In this document: positions 31,945 through 39,714 of the stretch, piece by piece
Numbering within the stretch: position 1 is the first letter of the stretch
Layout: each line of letters opens with the position of its first letter
Virus record (IMG/VR): IMGVR_UViG_3300029983_000007
Span: 266,209 to 330,208 of that record
From: a virus
Strand: one strand, 5' to 3'
DNA: 64,000 nucleotides
Notes under the pieces: model-generated
Databases searched by the model: none
What the model was told of the DNA's origin: nothing
The model's input: the letters and a program-made list of their open reading frames with translations, nothing else
Translations under genes and position numbers: made by a program

Positions 31945-33156
31945 TTAATATCTATAATTATTCCATTTATCATTTTCATCTACAATTTTTCCATTGTTAT
32001 CATAATAATAGTTATTAATAATTACATAAGTAGATAATCCTAATGATACTATAAGTATAATAATAAATAACCAAATTTGCTGTGTTCCACTTAAATCTAC
32101 ATCAATATAATCAAAATCTTTAAATTGCTTTCTTTGCCAGTATTTTGGTATATTGCTTTCTGTCCAATTTGCTAATTCTTCTAGATTTAATTTATCTTTA
32201 CCATTATAGTAACTTCTAAAATTAACTTCAAATGTTGGTTTATCACTCCATGAGAATGCATCTACCCACTGTAGTTTTTTTGATACTGAGTCCATACCAA
32301 AACATAATATGAGTTCATTCTTATTACCACCTAACCAATAGCTTTGTTGTTCTTTTACTATTGAACGAGATTTATTATAATAAAACATTAAAAATACTCT
32401 TATCTGATTTCTTGGACCATAATAGCCATTGATATATTGCCAAGATTTCAATTCTTTTAATGTTGGTTTATAACCTAAAAAAGGAGATTGCTCAGTTGTA
32501 CTGCTTCCTGAAAACATACCACTATCACCATCATTATTTGAATATAATTTTGGATAATCATATAATCCATCTATTTTTGCATCCTCTTTAGAAATTTTTG
32601 AAAATCCAAATATAGAATATGAACTATTTATTTTATTCGTGTATGTATGTTCAGTTGTTATTGTTTTTGAACTATAAATATTATTGTCCCATTTGATATT
32701 ATACATATTACCATCATGATTATAAAAATCTCTGTTCATATCTACAAATATTTTTTGAGCATTCCAAGATTTCAACAATCTATAATATTCATTTTTTGAG
32801 ATTTCTTGCTCTTTACCATTTGATAATACTTGTGACCAATGTTCAGGATGATCGTCTCTATGAGAACAATCATATGATTCACTGTGAGATTTACCATTAC
32901 CATCATCTACTGTTCTTGAACAAGTTTCTGTAATCCATTCATCCCAAAATTCATAATAATGTGCCTCAGTAACATAGTTACCAAAATACTCAGTTGCTTG
33001 TGTCTTACTATGAATCATTATAGTACTAATAAGTAAAGTTAGTAATATAGATGGTACAATAACAATGAGATATTCCCACCAAACAACTTTTGTTCTGAAA
33101 AAAATAAAAATTAAGATAGCAATTAAAATTGGAATGAAATAAATGAATGTTGTCAT
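31945..33156 (-). CDS. Membrane protein with large soluble central domain
   Basis: 403 aa. Two N-terminal membrane helices (about 3-20 and 28-50) and one near the C-terminus (about 365-387) flank a ~310-residue domain rich in Tyr, Trp and Ser, with CSRTVDDGNGKSHSESYDCSHRDDH near residue 85-110. The topology would place the central domain outside the cytoplasm. I do not recognise the family. An envelope role is inferred from the topology and from the LemA and MgtC genes nearby. Confidence 0.78.
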   Translation of the reverse strand: MTTFIYFIPILIAILIFIFFRTKVVWWEYLIVIVPSILLTLLISTIMIHSKTQATEYFGNYVTEAHYYEFWDEWITETCSRTVDDGNGKSHSESYDCSHRDDHPEHWSQVLSNGKEQEISKNEYYRLLKSWNAQKIFVDMNRDFYNHDGNMYNIKWDNNIYSSKTITTEHTYTNKINSSYSIFGFSKISKEDAKIDGLYDYPKLYSNNDGDSGMFSGSSTTEQSPFLGYKPTLKELKSWQYINGYYGPRNQIRVFLMFYYNKSRSIVKEQQSYWLGGNKNELILCFGMDSVSKKLQWVDAFSWSDKPTFEVNFRSYYNGKDKLNLEELANWTESNIPKYWQRKQFKDFDYIDVDLSGTQQIWLFIIILIVSLGLSTYVIINNYYYDNNGKIVDENDKWNNYRY

Positions 33157-33180
33157 AATTTTAAAATTTTAGTTTTTAAA

Positions 33181-33600
33181 TTAAATATATTTATTTTTAT
33201 GTTCTGAATAATATTTTTTCAATTCTTCAAAAGATTTCATATCTTTGTGAATAACACATCTTTTATAAGATTGTAATTCTGATAAAGAAAAATCGGAGAA
33301 TTCATTATTTGGTATAAATTCATATTCATTATTCTCATTTAATTTCAAATACTTCTCTAAATATTCATCTCCATCCATAAACCAATGATCAACAGATGAT
33401 GAAAAACTAACACTTGAAATATTATATTTTTCTTTTTCTTCTCCATCAAATACAATTTTACAGAAATCGTACCAGTCAATCAAAGGATTACCAGTATCAA
33501 ATCTCATTTCTTTCTTATCACCATAATATAGAATAAGAGCCACATATGATGATTGTAATGAATCATCATAATCTACAGTTAAAAATCCAGAGTTATCCAT
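33181..33600 (-). CDS. Orphan acidic protein
   Basis: 139 aa, acidic, aromatic-rich, no recognised motif. Own -7 box TATCTTTG at 33625-33632. First gene of the transcript that includes the membrane protein and PNKP. Function unknown. Confidence 0.72.
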   Translation of the reverse strand: MDNSGFLTVDYDDSLQSSYVALILYYGDKKEMRFDTGNPLIDWYDFCKIVFDGEEKEKYNISSVSFSSSVDHWFMDGDEYLEKYLKLNENNEYEFIPNNEFSDFSLSELQSYKRCVIHKDMKSFEELKKYYSEHKNKYI

Positions 33601-33624
33601 ATTGATTGAGTTTTAAATTGTGTA

Positions 33625-33632
33625 CAAAGATA
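33625..33632 (-). promoter_or_regulatory. Bacteroidota-type -7 box (TATCTTTG)
   Basis: CAAAGATA on the plus strand, 25 nt upstream of the start at 33600 and next to the LemA terminator. Confidence 0.6.
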
Positions 33633-33635
33633 ATA

Positions 33636-33674
33636 AAAAAAAGTCACTTATATACAAATAAGTGACTTTTTTTA
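33636..33674 (-). terminator. Terminator after the LemA gene
   Basis: AAGTCACTTAT / ATAAGTGACTT stem, 6-nt loop, A and T runs on both sides, 18 nt after the LemA stop at 33692. Confidence 0.85.
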
Positions 33675-33691
33675 AATAAATTTAATTTTTA

Positions 33692-34231
33692 TTATAGAGA
33701 AATCTCATTATCATCTACTCGAGTCTTCATTACTTCTTTTGTTACTGAGCAAGAAATTGGAACATATACAAATTGTTTAGAATTTTCTTTTGTTACAAAC
33801 CATTTTGCTGGTATTTGAGTTATATATGTATCATAATCACGTTTCATATCAATCATTCTTTTTTGCTGATTAGCGAAGTTTGTACGTTGAATTTCAATAC
33901 TATTCATTAAAGTTACATAGAGAGTATTATCAAATTTAGGATTAGATTCTTGAATCCATTTCATTAATGTACCATCACCTTTTGAATAACGTCCACCAAT
34001 CATATCAGTATAAATTTTATCAAAATTGTCTGCATATGCTGCAGGAACTTTTGCTTGATCTTTAAGAATTGTCCACATTTCATTATGAACTGCTTCAATG
34101 TTACCGTTCTGCGCTCCACAAGCTTTGTACTTTTGAATTGCATTGTTATTTACTGATACATAAGTAAAAAATACTGAAATTGCTAACAGTGCAACAATTC
34201 CTACAACAGTGAGAATAATAATTTTTTTCAT
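33692..34231 (-). CDS. LemA family protein
   Basis: 179 aa. N-terminal membrane helix (5-25), then the all-helical LemA fold with VSVNNNAIQKYKA near residue 26-37 in place of the usual YN-x-LV segment, and a C-terminal part with RTNFANQQKRMID. LemA proteins are membrane-anchored with a mostly extracytoplasmic helical domain of poorly defined role. Full length for the family. Phage copies are unusual and fit an envelope-modifying set with MgtC and PspC here. Confidence 0.85.
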   Translation of the reverse strand: MKKIIILTVVGIVALLAISVFFTYVSVNNNAIQKYKACGAQNGNIEAVHNEMWTILKDQAKVPAAYADNFDKIYTDMIGGRYSKGDGTLMKWIQESNPKFDNTLYVTLMNSIEIQRTNFANQQKRMIDMKRDYDTYITQIPAKWFVTKENSKQFVYVPISCSVTKEVMKTRVDDNEISL

Positions 34232-34339
34232 TTTTTTAAAAAATTTTTAATTGTTTTTATTAATATTTATTTGCATTTAGAATTAAAAAGTTCTGATATA
34301 ATTATTTTATTTTACATTTTATTGTTTTTAAATTATATG

Positions 34340-34347
34340 CAAAGATA
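34340..34347 (-). promoter_or_regulatory. Bacteroidota-type -7 box (TATCTTTG)
   Basis: CAAAGATA on the plus strand. It lies 109 nt upstream of the LemA start, further than usual, leaving a long AT-rich leader. Confidence 0.45.
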
Positions 34348-34407
34348 ATTATAATTATTTATATAAAAAATTATATTTACAATATTTAACAAAAAATGTT
34401 ATAATAT

Positions 34408-35085
34408 TTATTTTATAAATCCAAGTAGTTCTATTAAAAATTCATCTTTACCTTTAATTAATTGAATTGTAGATTCTTTTGCAAAATTTCCTTCATATCC
34501 TACGTTATTACGTCCAAAATTTTCATTTTCAATTAATAATGGTAGAATTTCTATTTTAGTTCCAATCCAGAATTCTTTAGTAATTTCAATTTCATTAAGA
34601 TATTCTTTAGTTGGAAATTCAGTAGTAGGAATCAACATCTTTCTCAAACTTCTCATTTTAGAATCCCATGATATATCTGCTTTATTATATGTTATTTTTT
34701 TCCATTCATTATTACATTCATTACATTTATTAATTTCAACTGTATCTATACTACCACTAATTGATGAAGAAGATATGAAATTAGGTAAATTTGTTGATGA
34801 TGATGAAGCTTCAATATTACCTTTCAATTGACATATTTTATCAACCACTTTATTGGATTTACATTTTGGACATGTTTCATTTTCGTGCTTGACTCTTTTA
34901 TTTTCTTGAATTTCATAATTTGTTTTTTCTTCAAATATTTTATCATTTAAACGCTCACTTTCTATTAAATAAAGTGCATGTAATCTATCATCTTCAAGTT
35001 TTTTAGAAATCTCTTCCTGTTTAACTATATCAGATTTAATTCTATCACGTTCTTTACGTGCACTACTTTTTAAAAAATTCCACAT
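34408..35085 (-). CDS. Coiled-coil protein with zinc ribbon
   Basis: 225 aa. An N-terminal basic helix and coiled coil (to ~75) is followed by CPKC (residue ~73) and CNEC about 60 residues later, forming one zinc ribbon split by a Ser-rich insertion, then a beta-rich C-terminal domain. No named family. Divided from the MgtC gene by 23 nt. Confidence 0.72.
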   Translation of the reverse strand: MWNFLKSSARKERDRIKSDIVKQEEISKKLEDDRLHALYLIESERLNDKIFEEKTNYEIQENKRVKHENETCPKCKSNKVVDKICQLKGNIEASSSSTNLPNFISSSSISGSIDTVEINKCNECNNEWKKITYNKADISWDSKMRSLRKMLIPTTEFPTKEYLNEIEITKEFWIGTKIEILPLLIENENFGRNNVGYEGNFAKESTIQLIKGKDEFLIELLGFIK

Positions 35086-35108
35086 AGTATTTAATTTTTA
35101 GGTTATTT

Positions 35109-35738
35109 TTATACATCAAATCCATTTATATGAGTATTATTAATCAAGAAATCATCAATTTTTTTCATATTTTTAAGTGGATAAATTACAACATCATATT
35201 CAACTCCAACCACGTTATTCTTTTTTCCTATTTTATATCTTTTATATTGTATTTCAAGTCCTGACATTTCTTTTTCTAAATCTTCTATTGAATAATCAGT
35301 AGATAAAAAATGAACAACATATAATTTAGAATGATGAAAAGTATCAAATATTTTCTCAAACTTAAATAATACAATCATAACTATTAGCACAACTAATAGA
35401 ACGAATAGAGCTAATGAATAATGTTGATATCCTATGCACATACCTATTGCTGATGCCATCCAAATGATAGCGGCAGAAGTTATACCACGAACATTTCCTC
35501 CTTCTTTAAAAACAACCCCAGCACCAATGAAGCCAATTCCTGTTACAATATTTGAAGCTATTCTATCGCCACTAATCAAATTAACTGATAGTATAGTAAA
35601 CAAGCATGAACTAACGCAAATCAATATCATTGTTTTGAAACCTGCAGGTTTACCATGAAATCCTCTTTCTATTCCTAATATAGATCCAGCAGCTAATGAT
35701 GCTAATATTTGTATTATATTTTCGTATTCTGGTAGCAT
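35109..35738 (-). CDS. MgtC/SapB family membrane protein
   Basis: 209 aa. Four or five membrane helices with the MgtC signature: AAGSILGIERG, GFIGAGVVFKEG, RGITSAAIIWMASAIGM. The cytoplasmic C-terminal ~85 residues form the ACT-like tail. MgtC in pathogens supports survival in low Mg2+ and inhibits the F-ATP synthase; many MgtC-like proteins have unknown roles. In a phage it could tune host membrane energetics during infection (inference). Complete length. Confidence 0.92.
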   Translation of the reverse strand: MLPEYENIIQILASLAAGSILGIERGFHGKPAGFKTMILICVSSCLFTILSVNLISGDRIASNIVTGIGFIGAGVVFKEGGNVRGITSAAIIWMASAIGMCIGYQHYSLALFVLLVVLIVMIVLFKFEKIFDTFHHSKLYVVHFLSTDYSIEDLEKEMSGLEIQYKRYKIGKKNNVVGVEYDVVIYPLKNMKKIDDFLINNTHINGFDV

Positions 35739-35741
35739 ATT

Positions 35742-35951
35742 TTATTTTTTTTCTAAAAAATTACAACATTTTTCTTTAGCATCTTTAATATTACCTTCTC
35801 TTGAACTAAAATATCCTACTGTTGGTATAGCAAAACCGACATATCTTTTACAAAGAGCAGAATGAAAACAAACCGCACCACAATAGTACATTTTGTTTTC
35901 TTTCTTTATATCCTTTTTTTTATTACCAAACAACATTTCAAATAAGTTCAT
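35742..35951 (-). CDS. Small Cys-containing protein
   Basis: 69 aa. Lys-rich after an amphipathic N-terminus, with Cys residues spread through CGAVCFHSALC and the C-terminus. It overlaps nothing but abuts the MgtC gene by 3 nt. Function unknown. Confidence 0.65.
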   Translation of the reverse strand: MNLFEMLFGNKKKDIKKENKMYYCGAVCFHSALCKRYVGFAIPTVGYFSSREGNIKDAKEKCCNFLEKK

Positions 35952-35975
35952 ATTTTATTGAATTGAATAATACTT

Positions 35976-36137
35976 TTATGATTTAGGCGTACATATTTTA
36001 TTTTCTACTTCTTTTCTTGATTGAATTGCTTTATAAATAAAATCTGTATTTATAAAATCTGTATTGAACACATCAAATACTTTTTTATAATAGTCTGATA
36101 ATAATAATTTATTGTTTTTTTCTTCAGTCTTTTGCAT
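35976..36137 (-). CDS. Small charged protein with internal repeat
   Basis: 53 aa frame, MQKTEEKNNKLLLSDYY start. It contains an adjacent duplication NTDFI-NTDFI (a 15-base direct repeat in the DNA). TAGTTTTG, a fitting -7 box, lies ~15-20 nt upstream. Function unknown. Confidence 0.55.
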   Translation of the reverse strand: MQKTEEKNNKLLLSDYYKKVFDVFNTDFINTDFIYKAIQSRKEVENKICTPKS

Positions 36138-36220
36138 ATCATTTTTAATTATGATGCAAAACTACTATTTTTTTTACTGTGTTCCAAAAAATAAAATACT
36201 ATTTATATTTTTTTCACAAC

Positions 36221-36745
36221 TTAATTATATTTATTAATGTTTTTTTCAGATATATAATCATAAACATGTCCAATATTTTTCAATTTATATAGCCAATCAT
36301 ATCCATCAAAGTACATTTTTTCTATTATGACATTCTTTTTATCATAATTGAATTTAACTTCATTACTATATTTTGGATAAGTTTTTGGTTTTTCAGGTTT
36401 GATAATTTCGAAATGGGATTTGATTATTTCATCTGTGACATCATTTGTTTTATATAATTTTTTTATTTTACCTCCTAAAATTTCATAAGGAATTTTACAT
36501 TTCGCATAAAGCTCATTTATATCAAATTTTTCTCCTACAAAAACAGTTTTCCACAAACGTTTATTCCAACCAATGCTATTAGGAGCATCGCTATAACAAT
36601 TAAACTTTGAGTCAATCATTCCTTCAAAATCTTCTGCCCAAAGTTTACTTTTTAATGCATAATCATAAACTATCGCAACTTCTCTGAAATGTTCAGCAAA
36701 TTTCTCAATAAAATATATCTTATAATCTACAACTTTGAATTCCAT
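36221..36745 (-). CDS. Orphan soluble protein
   Basis: 174 aa, aromatic-rich alpha/beta protein with no motif I recognise. TATTTTTG (about 36772-36779) upstream is a candidate -7 box. Divergent from the array at 36832. Function unknown. Confidence 0.72.
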   Translation of the reverse strand: MEFKVVDYKIYFIEKFAEHFREVAIVYDYALKSKLWAEDFEGMIDSKFNCYSDAPNSIGWNKRLWKTVFVGEKFDINELYAKCKIPYEILGGKIKKLYKTNDVTDEIIKSHFEIIKPEKPKTYPKYSNEVKFNYDKKNVIIEKMYFDGYDWLYKLKNIGHVYDYISEKNINKYN

Positions 36746-36831
36746 AATTTTACTTTTTTAAATATTGTCCACAAAAATACAACAATTATTTCAATTGAAG
36801 AATTTAATTAAGTTTTTTTAATATATAAAGT

Positions 36832-37155
36832 ATGAAATATATAAAGAAATTTGAAAATACTGAAGATAAACCAAAAGTTGGTGATTATGTATTGATATCA
36901 ATTGATAATGATGAAGAAAATGATTTTTACTCTAATAATCCAGGACAAATTATTAAATTTTTTACTCTACAAAAATATAGGTTTACAGTTATGATATCAT
37001 ATGGTAAAAACATTCCTGATAACATGAAAAATATATTATTACTTAATAAAAGATGTGGTTATTATAAAATTTTTGACTATGAAGATATCTTCATATTTTC
37101 TAAAAATAAAGAAGATTTAAAACTAAAAATAGCATCAAATAAATTTAACTTATGA
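36832..37155 (+). CDS. Bookended cassette protein, GDYV core
   Basis: 107 aa. Leader MKYIKKFE, PKVGDYVLIS near residue 15, SNNPGQIIKFF turn, and tag SNKFNL. First gene of the fourth plus-strand array and a close paralog of 37466. The upstream motif TTTTTTTAATATATAA ends only 4 nt before the ATG. Function unknown. Confidence 0.85.
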   Translation: MKYIKKFENTEDKPKVGDYVLISIDNDEENDFYSNNPGQIIKFFTLQKYRFTVMISYGKNIPDNMKNILLLNKRCGYYKIFDYEDIFIFSKNKEDLKLKIASNKFNL

Positions 37156-37469
37156 AATATATAAAATCATTTGAAAAAATAAATAATACAATTCATTATA
37201 AAATTCCAGCATATCCGTTAGAAGTATATTTTATTGCAATAACTAAAATTGGTATGACACAAGATGAAATATCTCATTGGATTAATAATAAATACGCTCA
37301 ATATTGGAATAACTCACATTTTAAATTTATATATTTAAATAACACATACAATGATTATACTAAAAAATATCAATGGAGTTGGACAAATAACATAAATAAA
37401 GCAAATGAGACTGTAATAGAAATAACTGTTGAAGATTATGAAATTGATGCAAACAAATTTAACATATGA
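37152..37469 (+). CDS. Bookended cassette protein, non-GDYV core
   Basis: 105 aa. Leader MKYIKSFE, tag ANKFNI. Core with IAITKIGMTQDEISHWIN and several Trp, related to the core at 1660 in the first array. It sits between two near-identical GDYV paralogs, showing that cassettes are inserted or swapped one at a time. Function unknown. Confidence 0.82.
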   Translation: MKYIKSFEKINNTIHYKIPAYPLEVYFIAITKIGMTQDEISHWINNKYAQYWNNSHFKFIYLNNTYNDYTKKYQWSWTNNINKANETVIEITVEDYEIDANKFNI

Positions 37470-37789
37470 AATACATTAAGAAATTTGAAATGATTGAAGA
37501 TAGCCCAAAAGTTGGAGATTATGTCTTAATGAATATTAGTTATGATAAAAATTCAGATTTTTATCTTAATTATCCAGGTAAAATAATTAAATTTTTTACA
37601 ATAGGAAAATATCGTCAAGGTGTAAATATATCATATGGAGATAATATTCCTGATAATATGACAGAAATATTAGGGTATACAAAAAAACATGGATATTATA
37701 AAAATTTTCAATATAAAGAGATATATGCATTTTCAAAAAATAAAGAAGATTTAAAAATTAAAATAAGCGCAAATAAATTCAATATATGA
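37466..37789 (+). CDS. Bookended cassette protein, GDYV core
   Basis: 107 aa. Leader MKYIKKFE, PKVGDYVLMN, LNYPGKIIKFF, NIPDNM segment and tag ANKFNI. Same length and layout as 36832, with which it shares most core positions: a recent duplication separated by an unrelated cassette. Confidence 0.85.
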   Translation: MKYIKKFEMIEDSPKVGDYVLMNISYDKNSDFYLNYPGKIIKFFTIGKYRQGVNISYGDNIPDNMTEILGYTKKHGYYKNFQYKEIYAFSKNKEDLKIKISANKFNI

Positions 37790-38154
37790 AATACTTGAAA
37801 AAATTTGAAGATAATATAAATGAGCCTGAAGTTGGAGATTATGTATCTATAATAGGTAAAAAATTTATTAATCATTTAAGAAGATACTATGATGATAAAG
37901 ATATTGTTAATTTGAAAAAATATCTTCTTAATTTTCCTGGAAAAATTCATAGTACCTTTAATGATAAAAGAATAGGTGTGACATATGGTTTTGATGTTCC
38001 AGAAGATGTAAAAAAATTTTTACAATATGATAAACCTTATGGAGGTTACAATAAAATATTTAATTATGAAGATATAAATGCATTTGGAAAAACAATAGAA
38101 GAATTAAAATATAAAATAGAACTTAAAAATAACATTAACAAATTTAATATATGA
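37786..38154 (+). CDS. Bookended cassette protein, GDYV core with insertion
   Basis: 122 aa. Leader MKYLKKFE, PEVGDYVSII, an insertion of about 15 residues compared with 37466, then FPGKIHSTF and DVPEDVKKFL, tag INKFNI. Member of the same paralog group. Function unknown. Confidence 0.84.
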   Translation: MKYLKKFEDNINEPEVGDYVSIIGKKFINHLRRYYDDKDIVNLKKYLLNFPGKIHSTFNDKRIGVTYGFDVPEDVKKFLQYDKPYGGYNKIFNYEDINAFGKTIEELKYKIELKNNINKFNI

Positions 38155-38462
38155 AATACATAAAATCATTCAAAAATAAAAATTTAGAATATGAGGTAGG
38201 AGATTGTGTTAAAATAAAAATAATTCCTGATTATGTAAGTCATATAGAAAGAATTGAAGATAATTTATTTGTAAAAATAATAGAAATGAATTTTTTGACG
38301 AATCATAATAATAGTGATATTGATAATATATTTATTGTGTTTGAAACATTAATCACTAAACAAAAAATATCTGGTAATATATATTTCATTTCTAAAAAAA
38401 TGACTGAATCAGAAATAGATTATTGTAAGATTAAATCAGAAACAAATAAATTCAACTTATGA
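38151..38462 (+). CDS. Bookended cassette protein, GD core
   Basis: 103 aa. Leader MKYIKSFK (Lys replaces the usual Glu), YEVGDCVKIK, beta-rich core, tag TNKFNL. Function unknown. Confidence 0.82.
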   Translation: MKYIKSFKNKNLEYEVGDCVKIKIIPDYVSHIERIEDNLFVKIIEMNFLTNHNNSDIDNIFIVFETLITKQKISGNIYFISKKMTESEIDYCKIKSETNKFNL

Positions 38463-38752
38463 AATACTTAAAAAAATTTGAAGATATTGAAAATACTCCA
38501 GAAATTGGTGATTACATTATTCCAAATGTAGAAACATTGAATCATCTTATTGACAATAAAATTAATAATCATGTATATCAAATAATAGGAACAAAAGAAA
38601 GAAATATGGGTGGTTTTTTATATATCATTAAAGTAAAATTGAATGATAATCAATTAGATGACTGGTATTTATCCAATTATGAAATAATGCATTTATCAAA
38701 AAACAAAGAAGATTTAGAAGTATTATTACAATCAAATAAATTTAACATATGA
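38459..38752 (+). CDS. Bookended cassette protein, GDYI core
   Basis: 97 aa. Leader MKYLKKFE, PEIGDYIIPN, then KINNHVYQIIGTK and a beta hairpin, tag SNKFNI. The NNHVYQII segment recurs in the gene at 39027 (TDNVYKII). Function unknown. Confidence 0.83.
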   Translation: MKYLKKFEDIENTPEIGDYIIPNVETLNHLIDNKINNHVYQIIGTKERNMGGFLYIIKVKLNDNQLDDWYLSNYEIMHLSKNKEDLEVLLQSNKFNI

Positions 38753-39030
38753 AATATATAAAAACATTTGAAAGAATTAATTATTATATACCAGAAAAAG
38801 GTGATTATGTTATTTGTGGTGGTAATAATACATGGGATAGTAAATTCGCAAAATTTATATCAAACAACATTGGAGTATTAATAAATCATTTACCTAATCA
38901 ATATAGAATAGATTATGATTATATTGATCCATATTCAATATATTTAACAAATAGAAAAGATATATTATATTGGTCAAGTGATAAGAAAGAATTAGAAGAA
39001 ATTCTACAAGCAAACAAATTTAATTTATGA
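38749..39030 (+). CDS. Bookended cassette protein, GDYV core
   Basis: 93 aa, the smallest GDYV member. Leader MKYIKTFE, PEKGDYVICG, FISNNIGVLI turn, tag ANKFNL. Function unknown. Confidence 0.83.
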   Translation: MKYIKTFERINYYIPEKGDYVICGGNNTWDSKFAKFISNNIGVLINHLPNQYRIDYDYIDPYSIYLTNRKDILYWSSDKKELEEILQANKFNL

Positions 39031-39338
39031 AACACATTAAAACATTTGAAAATAATTATGAATATGCAGAAGTTGGAGATTATGTTATTATTAATGTGAA
39101 TAATCTAAAATTCAGCAATGATAATATAGGTAATATTTACAAGAAAATGTTAACTGATAATGTATATAAAATAATTGACAGTAAAATAGTATCAGGAAAC
39201 AGACAAATATATCTAATTGATTTATATGACGATGAACATATTAACGGATATTATATTGATAGTAAGAATGTATTAGCATTTGATAAAGATAAAGAATTTG
39301 TTAAATGTAAAAATGATATAAACAAATATAATTTATAA
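39027..39338 (+). CDS. Bookended cassette protein, GDYV core
   Basis: 103 aa. Leader MKHIKTFE, AEVGDYVIIN, NVYKIID segment, end INKYNL. Last gene of the array; the tag persists with no downstream start. Converges on the minus-strand gene ending at 39333, overlapping by 6 nt. Confidence 0.83.
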   Translation: MKHIKTFENNYEYAEVGDYVIINVNNLKFSNDNIGNIYKKMLTDNVYKIIDSKIVSGNRQIYLIDLYDDEHINGYYIDSKNVLAFDKDKEFVKCKNDINKYNL

Positions 39339-39614
39339 AATATTTAATTTTTCTAACTTCCTCTTTCTTTGAATTGATTTATAATCAAAATGCTCAATTA
39401 TTTCTTCTTCAGTTAATAAGGCTAAATTACAATTACGATTAGAATAAATATATATTTCTGATTCTACTGTATAACATTTATATTCAAGGCAATAATGTGC
39501 ATATTTATATTTATTACCTTTTATAAATGTGTGATTTTGAAAACCTAAATCATATTTTGTCCAATCATCTAATGATATTAGAATATCTCCTACACTTAAA
39601 TCAAGCTTATTCAT
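39333..39614 (-). CDS. SH3-like small protein with RK-x-KL tail
   Basis: 93 aa from ATG at 39614 (MNKLDLSVGDILIS), chosen because a TATCTTTG box lies just upstream at 39636-39643; the longer frame to 39668 would start upstream of that box. GD turn near residue 10, beta-rich core, tail IQRKRKLEKLNIL. It combines the GD-type core with the second tag. Confidence 0.75.
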   Translation of the reverse strand: MNKLDLSVGDILISLDDWTKYDLGFQNHTFIKGNKYKYAHYCLEYKCYTVESEIYIYSNRNCNLALLTEEEIIEHFDYKSIQRKRKLEKLNIL

Positions 39615-39635
39615 ATCTATTAATTTTATATCAAA

Positions 39636-39643
39636 CAAAGATA
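39636..39643 (-). promoter_or_regulatory. Bacteroidota-type -7 box (TATCTTTG)
   Basis: CAAAGATA on the plus strand, 22 nt before the start at 39614. It decides the start choice for that gene. Confidence 0.6.
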
Positions 39644-39714
39644 CAAAATATTTTTGGTTAAATAACATTTTAATAATAAACTTTCATATAATTTTTGATA
39701 CAATAAAATAAACT

